From contig JABJDN010000006.1 in NCBI GenBank assembly GCA_018665385.1, positions 1 through 12,643 on the forward strand: a DNA stretch of 12,643 bases, read 5' to 3'. Position numbers and translations under genes: made by a program. Shown here piece by piece: positions 1-6,583 of the stretch. Numbering within the stretch: position 1 is the stretch's first letter; every line of letters begins with the position of its first letter. The notes beneath the pieces were generated by a model. It was given only the letters and a program-made list of their open reading frames with translations. It made no database searches and had not been told where the DNA came from. Source of the DNA: Phycisphaerae bacterium. GTDB taxonomy: Bacteria; Planctomycetota; Phycisphaerae; Phycisphaerales; SM1A02.

Positions 1-230
1 CACGCGGTGGGGTTTACCCTGGCCCCGCTTGTCACCAAGCGAGCGGTGCGCTCTTACCGCACCATTTCACCCTTACCTGTTCTACGAAAAACGTAGTCAT
101 CGGCGGTCTATTCTCTGTGGCACTTTCCCTGACCTGCAATCAAAGGTCGGTGGACGTTATCCACCACCGTACCCTATCGTGTCCGGACTTTCCTCGCGTT
201 TCTTACGAAACCCGCGACCGTCTATCCACG
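1..230 (-). ncRNA. rnpB: RNase P RNA (bacterial class A), 5' part; runs off the left edge
   Basis: This is the catalytic RNA of ribonuclease P, which removes 5' leaders from pre-tRNAs. Read on the minus strand, it carries the universally conserved core pieces in the right order. GAGGAAAGTCCGGAC lies at 195-181, followed by the GATAGGGTACGG segment, then ACAGAGAATAGACCGCCGATG around 121-101. GGTAAGGGTGAAATGGTGC comes next, then GGTAAGAGCGCACCG, and CAGGGTAAACCCCACC at the window edge. A GTTTC-gtaa-GAAAC hairpin just 5' of the first core segment fits P3. Only the 5' two thirds is inside the window; the remaining 3' part lies left of position 1. The 5' end near 230 is inferred from the -10 element and from alignment by eye to the E. 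coli RNA, so it is uncertain by about 10 bases. Confidence 0.95.
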
Positions 231-235
231 CATAT

Positions 236-241
236 ATTGTA
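236..241 (-). promoter_or_regulatory. Probable -10 element of the rnpB promoter
   Basis: On the minus strand this hexamer reads TACAAT, a 5/6 match to TATAAT. It lies about 6 bases upstream of the inferred RNase P RNA 5' end. No good TTGACA-like hexamer sits 16-19 bases further upstream. Any -35 contact would fall on the first codons of the divergent gene starting at 263, so the two transcription units share one very short control region. Confidence 0.5.
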
Positions 242-262
242 CCTCTTGGGTACACTGAGCGT

Positions 263-1129
263 ATGGCAGCTAGGAAAAAGACATTGGTGGCATGGATTGC
301 GCCTCACCACGTGGCGCTTGCTAAAGAAGTCGCAAAATTAGCAAATCTCAAATTGGTGGCAATTGGTTCAAGTGAACATTCTATTCTGCCAGACATGGCA
401 GCGAAACTTAAAGCAGAAGCATGCGATGACATTCGGGCCATGATTACAGAATACGATGAAGCCATTCTTTGGATTTCTGAACCTTCTGCATACGAAGTCT
501 CTATCTGTGAATTACTCCGGCATAGAACACAGCCAACCGTAACTTCCACACCGTTGTTTGGCAACATGGATGACCTTGTCCCCGAAGCAGGCAAAACCCC
601 AGCTGCAAAGTACATTCCGCTCTTTCGCCGAAGTGCAAGCTATGGCGAAGCAACTGACGACATTGAACAGTATGGGCAACCCATTTCAGCCCATTGCACG
701 ATGACATGCTCTGAAGTGGAAGGTACATTATGGTCGCGACTGTTTGATGCTATGGATTGCATGAATGGTTTGTTTGGTACTCCTGAAACAGTTCAAGCGT
801 TTTTGCACAGCACCAAAATACCAGATGAACCTTGCGATTTATTTGGGCATATGACTGTGAATTTACAATTCCAACAACAGCGGTGTGCTACTCTTTTGTT
901 AAGCGATCAATCAACTTGGAAGCGCGAAGTGCAAATGATTGGCAATGAACATTCCATTACATTCGGTGATGGTGACGCGACGCCAGCACAACTCATTGCT
1001 GATGGTATTCGATCTACAGAAACAACAATGGCAGATGCTCCACGCGTGCTCGCTTTATGCGAAGCTGCACGATTGAGTTGTTTAACCGGCGCAAGCGAAT
1101 TGCCGAGCCGTGTATTAGAAATGTTTTAA
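263..1129 (+). CDS. Gfo/Idh/MocA-like oxidoreductase-family protein, degenerate
   Basis: This is a 288-residue protein. The open frame extends up to position 29, but that extension would be encoded antisense to conserved RNase P RNA. The ATG at 263 (MAARKKTLVAW) is therefore the better start. It has no clear Shine-Dalgarno; a TACACT hexamer at 251-256 would put a transcript start almost on the ATG, so the mRNA may be leaderless. The N-terminal third looks like a Rossmann-type alpha/beta fold but lacks a recognisable GxGxxG loop. The C-terminal half (GTPETVQAF, then DLFGHMTVNLQF, then a QMIGNEHSITFGDGD stretch) resembles the C-terminal domain of Gfo/Idh/MocA enzymes. It is shorter than typical members (330-400 residues), and no catalytic Lys-Pro (EKP) motif was found. 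The family call is from pattern recognition only, and a catalytic role is doubtful. Confidence 0.6.
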   Translation: MAARKKTLVAWIAPHHVALAKEVAKLANLKLVAIGSSEHSILPDMAAKLKAEACDDIRAMITEYDEAILWISEPSAYEVSICELLRHRTQPTVTSTPLFGNMDDLVPEAGKTPAAKYIPLFRRSASYGEATDDIEQYGQPISAHCTMTCSEVEGTLWSRLFDAMDCMNGLFGTPETVQAFLHSTKIPDEPCDLFGHMTVNLQFQQQRCATLLLSDQSTWKREVQMIGNEHSITFGDGDATPAQLIADGIRSTETTMADAPRVLALCEAARLSCLTGASELPSRVLEMF

Positions 1130-1159
1130 CTATAGGTGTACCAGCCCCCGTACCAGACC

Positions 1160-1909
1160 CTAAATTCCGATTGCTTGGTGCAGTGGAACAATAACATCTG
1201 GAATAACACGATGCTCGGCGATGTGTTCTATGTGGCCTGAAAGGCGGTCAAAAGTGGAGCCTAATTCTTCAAGATCCTGAATCGGTCCGTTTTTGCGGAC
1301 TGTTAAAAAGACGCTGATAGGTTCGTCTTGGTACACCTGAGTAGCAGTTTCTACAGCAGTAGTACGCGTTTTAATTTCAACGAATGCCTGCAAGTCACAA
1401 GCTTCATTTAATGCGAAACCAATTCTTGGCTGCACGTCAATAAGTTGTTCGACGCTGTCATCTACTAGGGAAGCAAGCGGTGAATCGCCCAATAGCGAGC
1501 GCATGACAAGTGCGTTTCTATTTTCCCGAGCGTATAAATCAAAACCAAATACTAACTCAACGCATTCTATTTGTAACGATGTCAGCGAAAGGTAGTACGG
1601 TGCTAACTCCAGAACAAGCCTGTGTAAGTCGTATGCCTTGTCAGCATGCTTTGGATTCACATACCCAGAGGCAATCGCCCTAGGTCGTAGTCCTACCCAT
1701 TGGTATTGCCCTTCTATCTCAGCTGTCTCCAGAGAGAGTTCGTCCTCGAAAGGGCGAATTCGCTCAAACTCAGGAATCTCTCTGCGAACTCTATCAAACA
1801 GTTCTGAAGCAGACTCTTTCATCTTTGGAAGGTCCATGCTCAACATGATTTTTTGATTGATATAAAAGTCGCTGCACAGCGTTGCAAAAGAGTTCATTAC
1901 GTCGCCCAT
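1160..1909 (-). CDS. Conserved-looking hypothetical protein
   Basis: I do not recognise a named family for this 249-residue protein. It is acidic and soluble-looking, with no signal peptide or membrane segment. The N-terminal half is likely helical, around FYINQKIMLSMDLPKM and FDRVRREIPEFERIRPF. A hydrophobic ECVELVFGFDLYAREN segment sits mid-protein, and IGFALNEACDLQAFVEIKTRT follows in the C-terminal half, suggesting alternating strands. The ATG at 1909 lies 6 bases downstream of the DUF418 stop. An AAGG about 10 bases before it inside the upstream gene could act as its ribosome site; a second ATG four codons in is an alternative. It is the last gene of the sucC operon. It converges on the 263-1129 gene with a 30-base gap that holds no convincing terminator. 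Confidence 0.75.
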   Translation of the reverse strand: MGDVMNSFATLCSDFYINQKIMLSMDLPKMKESASELFDRVRREIPEFERIRPFEDELSLETAEIEGQYQWVGLRPRAIASGYVNPKHADKAYDLHRLVLELAPYYLSLTSLQIECVELVFGFDLYARENRNALVMRSLLGDSPLASLVDDSVEQLIDVQPRIGFALNEACDLQAFVEIKTRTTAVETATQVYQDEPISVFLTVRKNGPIQDLEELGSTFDRLSGHIEHIAEHRVIPDVIVPLHQAIGI

Positions 1910-1915
1910 GATACT

Positions 1916-3148
1916 CTAACCTTGCTTTCGTTTCATTGGTTGCAATTCAAAGTACGTAAGGGAACGCCAAAGCCATTCAAATGGGCCAAAACGAAATGAA
2001 CGTAGCCAAAGCATACTAAAGATTATCTGAAAAATCCAAATTGAACCAACGACGTACAGCAATTCCACTCGTTCAAATGTGTTGTACCAACCGAGCCCGT
2101 GTCCATAAAAAATGAATGTACAAATGAGTGTTTGCCCAAGATAATTCGTCAGCGCCATCCTTCCCGTAGCGGCTAGTGCTCTGCTAACAAAGGTAAATAT
2201 ACCTAACTTGCAAATGAGCATTACCAAACAAATCCAAGCAAATGCAACAAAGACGCCGCCAATAAGATTCCAGTTGCTATCAAGAAAATGGCGCGCTGGA
2301 TCCCAATTGTGTTCTTGTTTGTACCACACACCGATTGCAATGAGAGGGAATCCGATACAAGCAGAAACAATAAGCGACACCATATACAACCTTATAGACC
2401 TTGAAGCTGACAATATGCGCCACTTGTATAAAGCCATTCCGACCATCATCAATCCTATGCAATGCCAAACTATGTACAGAGGGAGAAGTATGAATTGCAT
2501 CATCGCCGCCACTAGAGCGCGGTGAGGATATTGATCAACCCAAGAACCCGTGTACGCGGCGATTTCTGCTTGCATTTCTGGAGAGCTGAGGAGTGCTGAA
2601 TTTTGCATCTTCAGTATCTCTTCAGTAGGCCAAAACTGCATCGACCAATACATGAGCAACATAAACCCTACGGGAATAGCGAACATAGTTACAAAGCCAA
2701 CAATAAATAGAGTTGTTGGTTTCCAATTCCGCATAGTAGCGATGAGCATACCGCAAATTGCGTACGTAACAAGAATGTCACCAAACCACAACAGATATGC
2801 ATGCAACATACCAATGACAAAAAGCCAGCCCATCCTGCTAGATTGCAATTTCCAGACAGCATGCTCCTTCGCCTCTGCTCGCTCCATGAATATGCAGACT
2901 CCAGCGCCGAATAAAATGGAAAAAATAGACATGAACTTCGTATCTGCAATGTAATGCAATACAAGCCATGTGTACCAATCAGCACCAGATAGATCGTTGT
3001 AAACAGCAGGCGATTCGTACGCAGTAGTCACCAGCGAAAACGAAACGATGTTCATTAATAGTATTCCGAGAACTGCAAAGCCTCGTAAAACATCAAGCGA
3101 AACAATTCGTTCTTTAAGAGTTACAGGTTTTGTGTGTTGAATATCCAA
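1916..3148 (-). CDS. DUF418 family (YeiB-like) integral membrane protein
   Basis: This 410-residue polytopic membrane protein has roughly nine or ten hydrophobic segments. Two family hallmarks are visible: the N-terminal RIVSLDVLRGFAVLGIL stretch (residues 14-30) and the C-terminal GPFEWLWRSLTY (388-399). DUF418/YeiB proteins are poorly characterised inner-membrane proteins; a transport role is often proposed but not settled. The only plausible start is a TTG at 3148, because the next in-frame ATG falls inside the first membrane helix and would remove the conserved N-terminus. An AAGG about 10 bases upstream supports it. The start lies 28 bases inside the 3' end of the HAD gene, implying translational coupling in the sucC operon. 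The lysine/arginine-rich tail (MKRKQG) fits a cytoplasmic C-terminus. Confidence 0.9.
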   Translation of the reverse strand: MDIQHTKPVTLKERIVSLDVLRGFAVLGILLMNIVSFSLVTTAYESPAVYNDLSGADWYTWLVLHYIADTKFMSIFSILFGAGVCIFMERAEAKEHAVWKLQSSRMGWLFVIGMLHAYLLWFGDILVTYAICGMLIATMRNWKPTTLFIVGFVTMFAIPVGFMLLMYWSMQFWPTEEILKMQNSALLSSPEMQAEIAAYTGSWVDQYPHRALVAAMMQFILLPLYIVWHCIGLMMVGMALYKWRILSASRSIRLYMVSLIVSACIGFPLIAIGVWYKQEHNWDPARHFLDSNWNLIGGVFVAFAWICLVMLICKLGIFTFVSRALAATGRMALTNYLGQTLICTFIFYGHGLGWYNTFERVELLYVVGSIWIFQIIFSMLWLRSFRFGPFEWLWRSLTYFELQPMKRKQG

Positions 3149-3789
3149 TGAAGTATTGCCTTGGTATCGGATAGATCTTCCAAGAGAAGTTCTGGACTCG
3201 ATGCTTCAAGTGTAGCACGGTCGTGCGACCCTGTGCACACTGCTATCACCCTGCATCCAGCTGATTGACCGCTTGTAATATCATGAACGGTGTCACCAAG
3301 AAGCACAACTTGTTCATGTTGCTCGCTTTGGGCAATGGCAACAGGCGGCAATTCCGCTCGTATAGCGCCATCCGTTCCCCATGCATTTGCTGTAAACACG
3401 AAGGGGTCAAATCCGGCTGCAATAATTTTTGCTGTTCCCGTTTCTTTGTAATTCCCTGTTACAACTCCAAGGGTCACATTATCCATTGCTACAAGTGCGT
3501 CAATAAGTTCAGAAACTCCTGGCAGAATGCGGACAGTGACGTCTTGTATATTCGTCAATAAAGTTTTTGTATAGAGCGAGCGAAAATCATCATGACATTC
3601 TTTTGTGCACGGGATGTCGTATTTCTCGCAAATATCATCCCAGATGAGAGGGTCTAACCTTCCGCCTACTGGAATGCCTTCGAGTGTGCAATCTACACCA
3701 TGCAAAGCAGATACTGCTTCATTTATGGAACGAACCCCAATACCTTCTGAAGAAAGCATAGTGCCATCAATATCAAAAAGGACTAGCAT
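3121..3789 (-). CDS. HAD-superfamily hydrolase, phosphoglycolate phosphatase-like
   Basis: This 222-residue haloacid dehalogenase-type phosphatase has all four motifs. Motif I is DIDGT (Asp6 nucleophile, Asp8 acid/base), motif II is VVTGN with Thr111, Lys121 follows in ETGTAK, and motif IV is GDTVHD (165-170) with the Mg-binding aspartates. The helical segment between motifs I and II fits a C1-type cap, as in Gph/PGMB phosphatases. The substrate cannot be read from sequence. A TTG nine bases upstream (3798) also opens the frame, but I chose the ATG at 3789. It shares one base with the sucC stop codon (TAATG), a classic coupled junction, and gives the usual MxxLFDIDGT beginning. The 3' end overlaps the DUF418 gene by 28 bases. 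Confidence 0.88.
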   Translation of the reverse strand: MLVLFDIDGTMLSSEGIGVRSINEAVSALHGVDCTLEGIPVGGRLDPLIWDDICEKYDIPCTKECHDDFRSLYTKTLLTNIQDVTVRILPGVSELIDALVAMDNVTLGVVTGNYKETGTAKIIAAGFDPFVFTANAWGTDGAIRAELPPVAIAQSEQHEQVVLLGDTVHDITSGQSAGCRVIAVCTGSHDRATLEASSPELLLEDLSDTKAILHWIFNTQNL

Positions 3790-4997
3790 TATGCGCAAGC
3801 AGTTGAAACTGCAGTTGCAACTTTTTCTGCTGCATCTTCAAGGTCTGTCGCCGTTTGCATCGTTGGCAACTCTGGCTGAGCAGCTTTCAGAATTTTTCTA
3901 GCTTGATCGACATTTGTCCCTTCAAGACGAACAACGAGCGGTACTGTAAAGCCAACTTCTTTCGCTGCCGCGACAATAGCTTCTGCAATAACGTCGCACT
4001 GCATAATGCCGCCAAAGATATTTACGAGCACACCTTCGACTTTTTCGTCAGAGAGAATAATTTTAAATGCTTCCGTCACTGTTTCAAGCGTTGCTGCACC
4101 GCCGACATCAAGGAAATTAGCAGGGCTTCCACCGTGCAATTTAATGATGTCCATAGTGCCCATTGCCAGTCCCGCGCCATTTACAAGACAGCCAATGTTT
4201 CCATCAAGCGCAATAAAATTTAAACCGAATTCTGAAGCACGAAGTTCTGCTTCGTTTTCTTCAGTTGGGTCGAACATTTTTTTCAAATCTGGGTGGCGAA
4301 AGAGAGCATTGTCATCAAAATCAAACTTCGCATCAATTGCAAGTACCTGTCCATGAGGATGTTCTTCCGATGCCGGAGTAACAATTAATGGATTAATCTC
4401 CGCAAGAGAAGCATCGGTGTCTGCAACAAGTTGCGCCATCTTCATCATGATATTTGTAGCCTGACCGACTTGCTTACCTTCGAAACCTAGTTCAAAAGCT
4501 AGTTGCCTTGCCTGGTATGTTTCAAGTCCAGCAAGCGGACAAATTGGAACTGTCTTTATTGCATCAGGATTCTCATGTGCCACTGTTTCGATTTCAACTC
4601 CGCCTTCGCTCGATGCAATTATTGCGTTAGCGCCGTTGCTTCGGTCAGTTGTAATTGCAAGGTAATACTCCTTATCAATATCAACTCCATCGGCAATCAG
4701 CAACTTGGTTACTTCAAGACCTTCGGGGCCGGTCTGTACTGAAACCATTTTATTGCTGAGCATATAAGTGGCAGCTTCGTTCACTTCATTTTGCGTTCTG
4801 CAAAGTTTTACAAAGCCCGCTTTACCGCGGCCCCCTGCATGCACTTGCGCTTTTACAACGAGCAAGGTCGCTCCTTGGTCAAAAAGTGACTTCGCGGCTG
4901 AATTCGCATCTTCTACGGATTGCACCATAGTCCCCAAAGGAACAGGCACACCCGCATCTGCGAGTAATTGACGAGCTTGGTATTCATGTACTTTCAT
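3789..4997 (-). CDS. sucC: Succinate-CoA ligase (ADP-forming), beta subunit
   Basis: This subunit of the TCA-cycle enzyme interconverts succinyl-CoA and succinate with ATP or GTP formation; it normally works as a complex with the alpha subunit SucD. The 402 residues are close to the usual 385-400. Diagnostic segments are the N-terminal MKVHEYQARQLL and the ATP-grasp VKAQVHAGGRGKAG (48-61). Further along are AEINPLIVT, the AIDAKFDFDDNALFR strand, GNIGCLVNGAGLAMGT, NFLDVGGAA, VNIFGGIMQCD and LVVRLEGTNVDQARKIL. Malate-CoA ligase (MtkA) is a close relative and cannot be fully excluded. The gene following in the operon is a HAD phosphatase rather than sucD, which is unusual. No Shine-Dalgarno precedes the ATG, and a TATAAT box lies only 10 bases upstream, so the transcript is probably leaderless or nearly so. 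Confidence 0.96.
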   Translation of the reverse strand: MKVHEYQARQLLADAGVPVPLGTMVQSVEDANSAAKSLFDQGATLLVVKAQVHAGGRGKAGFVKLCRTQNEVNEAATYMLSNKMVSVQTGPEGLEVTKLLIADGVDIDKEYYLAITTDRSNGANAIIASSEGGVEIETVAHENPDAIKTVPICPLAGLETYQARQLAFELGFEGKQVGQATNIMMKMAQLVADTDASLAEINPLIVTPASEEHPHGQVLAIDAKFDFDDNALFRHPDLKKMFDPTEENEAELRASEFGLNFIALDGNIGCLVNGAGLAMGTMDIIKLHGGSPANFLDVGGAATLETVTEAFKIILSDEKVEGVLVNIFGGIMQCDVIAEAIVAAAKEVGFTVPLVVRLEGTNVDQARKILKAAQPELPTMQTATDLEDAAEKVATAVSTACA

Positions 4998-5007
4998 AGA
5001 ATCGCTT

Positions 5008-5037
5008 ATTATAGAGCAACAAAAGGAGAACTGTTAT
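5008..5037 (-). promoter_or_regulatory. Probable sucC operon promoter, short or leaderless transcript
   Basis: On the minus strand, a perfect TATAAT at 5013-5008 is preceded by an 18-base spacer and ATAACA (5037-5032, 4/6 match to TTGACA). Transcription would start around 5001, only a few bases before the sucC ATG at 4997. The -35 hexamer overlaps the start codon of the divergent gene at 5036, and the spacer contains that gene's ribosome site. The -10 is convincing; the -35 is weaker. Confidence 0.6.
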
Positions 5038-5584
5038 GCCCGAAACCCCATCTTCGATGGTTCCATTAACAACTCAAATGCCTTTGTTTTCACTATCTGA
5101 CGGAAATGGAAATCCGTGGTCTAAAGATAGCGATAAACAAGGCATGCTCATTGTTTTCATGTGCAACCACTGCCCATTTGTCATGCATGTTGATTCTTTG
5201 TTACAGGAACTCCATACCCTCTGCGAAAGGAATAATATCCAAATGGTTGGAATCAATTCTAATGACATAGGTACCCACCCAGCTGATAGTCCTGAAAACA
5301 TGGTCATAACGGCAGAAAAAAATGGTTGGACTTTTCCATACTTGTTCGATGAAGATCAATCTGTTGCTCGAGCGTTCCACGCTGCGTGTACGCCGGATGC
5401 TTTCTTATACAACGATGCTGGGCAATTGTTTTATAGAGGCCAATTCGATGATTCAAGACCATCTGGTGGAGAACCAAACGGTGCAGATGTCAAAAATGCG
5501 ATTTCTTTACTCGTAGAAGGGCAATCTCCTCCTGAAGAGCAAAAACCCGCAATTGGCTGCAACATTAAATGGAAGGCAATTTAA
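5036..5584 (+). CDS. Thioredoxin-family (redoxin) protein with CNHCP active site
   Basis: This is a 182-residue thioredoxin-fold protein of the AhpC/TSA-like redoxin type. The redox motif is C43-N-H-C46-P within FMCNHCPFV, followed by LQELHTLCER, an MVGINSNDIGTHPADSPENM loop and the cis-proline-like ACTPDAFLY segment. The C-terminal AIGCNIKWK with a third cysteine (Cys175) is a family signature. These proteins are presumed thiol-disulfide reductases or peroxidase-like enzymes; the exact substrate is unknown. No signal peptide is apparent, so it is probably cytoplasmic. A strong AGGAG at 5024-5028, seven bases before the ATG, fixes the start. It is divergent from sucC with only 38 bases between start codons. 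The next gene is 141 bases away, so it is probably monocistronic. Confidence 0.9.
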   Translation: MPETPSSMVPLTTQMPLFSLSDGNGNPWSKDSDKQGMLIVFMCNHCPFVMHVDSLLQELHTLCERNNIQMVGINSNDIGTHPADSPENMVITAEKNGWTFPYLFDEDQSVARAFHAACTPDAFLYNDAGQLFYRGQFDDSRPSGGEPNGADVKNAISLLVEGQSPPEEQKPAIGCNIKWKAI

Positions 5585-5607
5585 TTTCGATTCTAGCCAA
5601 CACATAT

Positions 5608-5628
5608 CATAATAATCCCCGTATTATG
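5608..5628. promoter_or_regulatory. Inverted repeat upstream of the lipoprotein cluster, possible operator or -10 region
   Basis: CATAATA (5608-5614) and TATTATG (5622-5628) form a perfect 7-bp inverted repeat around ATCCCCG. It lies in the 141-base gap between the thioredoxin-family gene and the first lipoprotein gene. The right arm contains TATTAT, a usable -10, but no good -35 sits at the right distance. It has no GC-rich stem or T-run, so it is not an intrinsic terminator. Its role is unknown. Confidence 0.3.
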
Positions 5629-5725
5629 AGGTATGAATGAAACATATAACTGATTTCCAGCGTTCTATTTGGGGTCACTCATTAAAACAACCGAAATCTT
5701 CAAAGGTACAACAGGAGGTTCACCA

Positions 5726-6085
5726 ATGAACAAAACAATTTTAGGTCTAACACTCACAGCACTTGCAACAACTTCACTTCTTGGTTGCACAAAAACAGAA
5801 GAAGGCGCAACTTGGGGTGCAGGCATTGGCGCACTTGCTGGCCAAGCAATCGGTGGCGATACGGGTGGCACACTCATAGGCGCAGGTATTGGAGCACTCG
5901 TCGGTGGCGCAGTTGGCAACAGCCAAGATCAAGAGGCGCAACAACAAAAAGCTTCCGCAAATGGCTCTACCATTCGACGAACTACTATCCAAGAAACGCT
6001 TGATGCAAATGGAAACGTCATTAAAACTGGCACAACAACTACGACATCAAGTCAAACTAGCGATGGATACACTGGTCTTGAATAG
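5726..6085 (+). CDS. Glycine-zipper lipoprotein with Thr/Ser-rich tail
   Basis: This is a 119-residue predicted lipoprotein. The signal peptide has Lys3, a hydrophobic core and the lipobox LLGC with the lipidated Cys21. A glycine zipper follows at about residues 31-65, with repeating GxxxG spacing in GAGIGALAGQAIGGDTG and a second similar half, typical of small envelope proteins with paired membrane-associated helices. The tail is hydrophilic (STIRRTTIQETLDANGNVIK) and then Thr/Ser-rich. The ATG at 5726 is fixed by a perfect AGGAGG at 5713-5718; an upstream in-frame start at 5669 would bury the signal peptide. It is paralogous to the gene at 6310. A role in envelope integrity or stress is common for the family, but nothing here proves it. 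Confidence 0.85.
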   Translation: MNKTILGLTLTALATTSLLGCTKTEEGATWGAGIGALAGQAIGGDTGGTLIGAGIGALVGGAVGNSQDQEAQQQKASANGSTIRRTTIQETLDANGNVIKTGTTTTTSSQTSDGYTGLE

Positions 6086-6281
6086 TAACAAGCCACTAGC
6101 ATGTACTGCTAGCTTGGTGCTCGTTGTATGCCTTTGTGGTTGCAACAAGACTAAGAACAATGATAGGACATCAACAATGGATGCTATAGTTGATGGTACA
6201 TTTGCAACAGATACAGCCATGCAAGAAGAACGTATGCAGCAAGGCAATTATATTCAGGAACAAGAGCAACGGTACAAATAA
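6063..6281 (+). CDS. Small putative lipoprotein overlapping the preceding gene
   Basis: This is a 72-residue frame that starts 23 bases inside the end of the first glycine-zipper gene. Lys10 is followed by a hydrophobic run (ACTASLVLVVCL) and a lipobox LCGC with Cys27 as the lipidation site. The mature part is short, polar and rich in Glu, Gln and Met (MQEERMQQGNYIQEQEQ). The reasons to believe it are the well-formed lipobox and the otherwise empty 224-base gap between two lipoprotein genes. The reasons for doubt are its size, the absence of a clear Shine-Dalgarno, and possible initiation at a TTG five codons later. It has no visible similarity to its two neighbours and no function can be assigned. 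Confidence 0.55.
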   Translation: MDTLVLNSNKPLACTASLVLVVCLCGCNKTKNNDRTSTMDAIVDGTFATDTAMQEERMQQGNYIQEQEQRYK

Positions 6282-6309
6282 CGTTGCAACAACTCAGAAA
6301 GGCACTACT

Positions 6310-6516
6310 ATGAAACGATTACTCACAACACTCTCCGTAGCAGCACTTGTAACAATCTCACTTACAGGCTGTACAAAAACACAAGAAGGCGCTGGAATTG
6401 GCGCAGCCGTTGGCGCACTAGCAGGCCAAGCAATTGGTGGCGACACGGGCGCAACACTTATTGGCGCTGGCGCTGGCGCACTCATCGGTGGCGCAATTGG
6501 TAACAACCAAGAATAA
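6310..6516 (+). CDS. Short glycine-zipper lipoprotein
   Basis: This is a 68-residue predicted lipoprotein. The signal peptide has Lys2 and Arg3, a hydrophobic core and lipobox LTGC with Cys21. It then runs almost directly into a glycine zipper that fills the rest of the protein. It shares CTKT(E/Q)EGA, the exact block GALAGQAIGGDTG and the GG-A-GN ending with the gene at 5726. It lacks that gene's 50-residue hydrophilic tail, so the two look like a duplication in which one copy kept or gained a C-terminal extension. A GAAAGG at 6297-6302 before the ATG at 6310 supports this start; the frame further upstream is antisense to nothing useful and lacks a signal peptide. A strong terminator begins 17 bases after the stop. 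Confidence 0.82.
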   Translation: MKRLLTTLSVAALVTISLTGCTKTQEGAGIGAAVGALAGQAIGGDTGATLIGAGAGALIGGAIGNNQE

Positions 6517-6533
6517 ACTGCGTCTCTAGAAAC

Positions 6534-6569
6534 AAAAAAAAGCCCCGCTCACACGAGCGGGGCTTTTTT
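6534..6569. terminator. Strong bidirectional intrinsic terminator
   Basis: A perfect 9-bp GC-rich stem, GCCCCGCTC (6542-6550) and GAGCGGGGC (6555-6563), closes an ACAC loop. It is flanked by eight A on the left (6534-6541) and six T on the right (6564-6569). It can therefore terminate transcription from both sides. It sits between the lipoprotein cluster on the plus strand and the 3' end of the HEAT-repeat gene on the minus strand. Confidence 0.95.
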
Positions 6570-6583
6570 AATTCTGTTTTGCC

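Noticed and set aside
29..262. N-terminal extension of the 263-1129 protein
   Set aside because: It is antisense to conserved RNase P RNA core sequence and reads as basic, low-plausibility protein; the ATG at 263 fits the gene better.
1130..1159. GTAC-containing hairpin between the two convergent genes as a terminator
   Set aside because: The stem is only about 4-5 bp with imperfections and is not followed by a T-run on either strand.
3790..3798. TTG at 3798 as the HAD start
   Set aside because: The ATG at 3789 gives the TAATG coupled junction with sucC and the normal family N-terminus.
5608..5628. Inverted repeat as an intrinsic terminator of the redoxin gene
   Set aside because: The stem is entirely AT-rich apart from its ends and no T-run follows; kept only as a possible operator.
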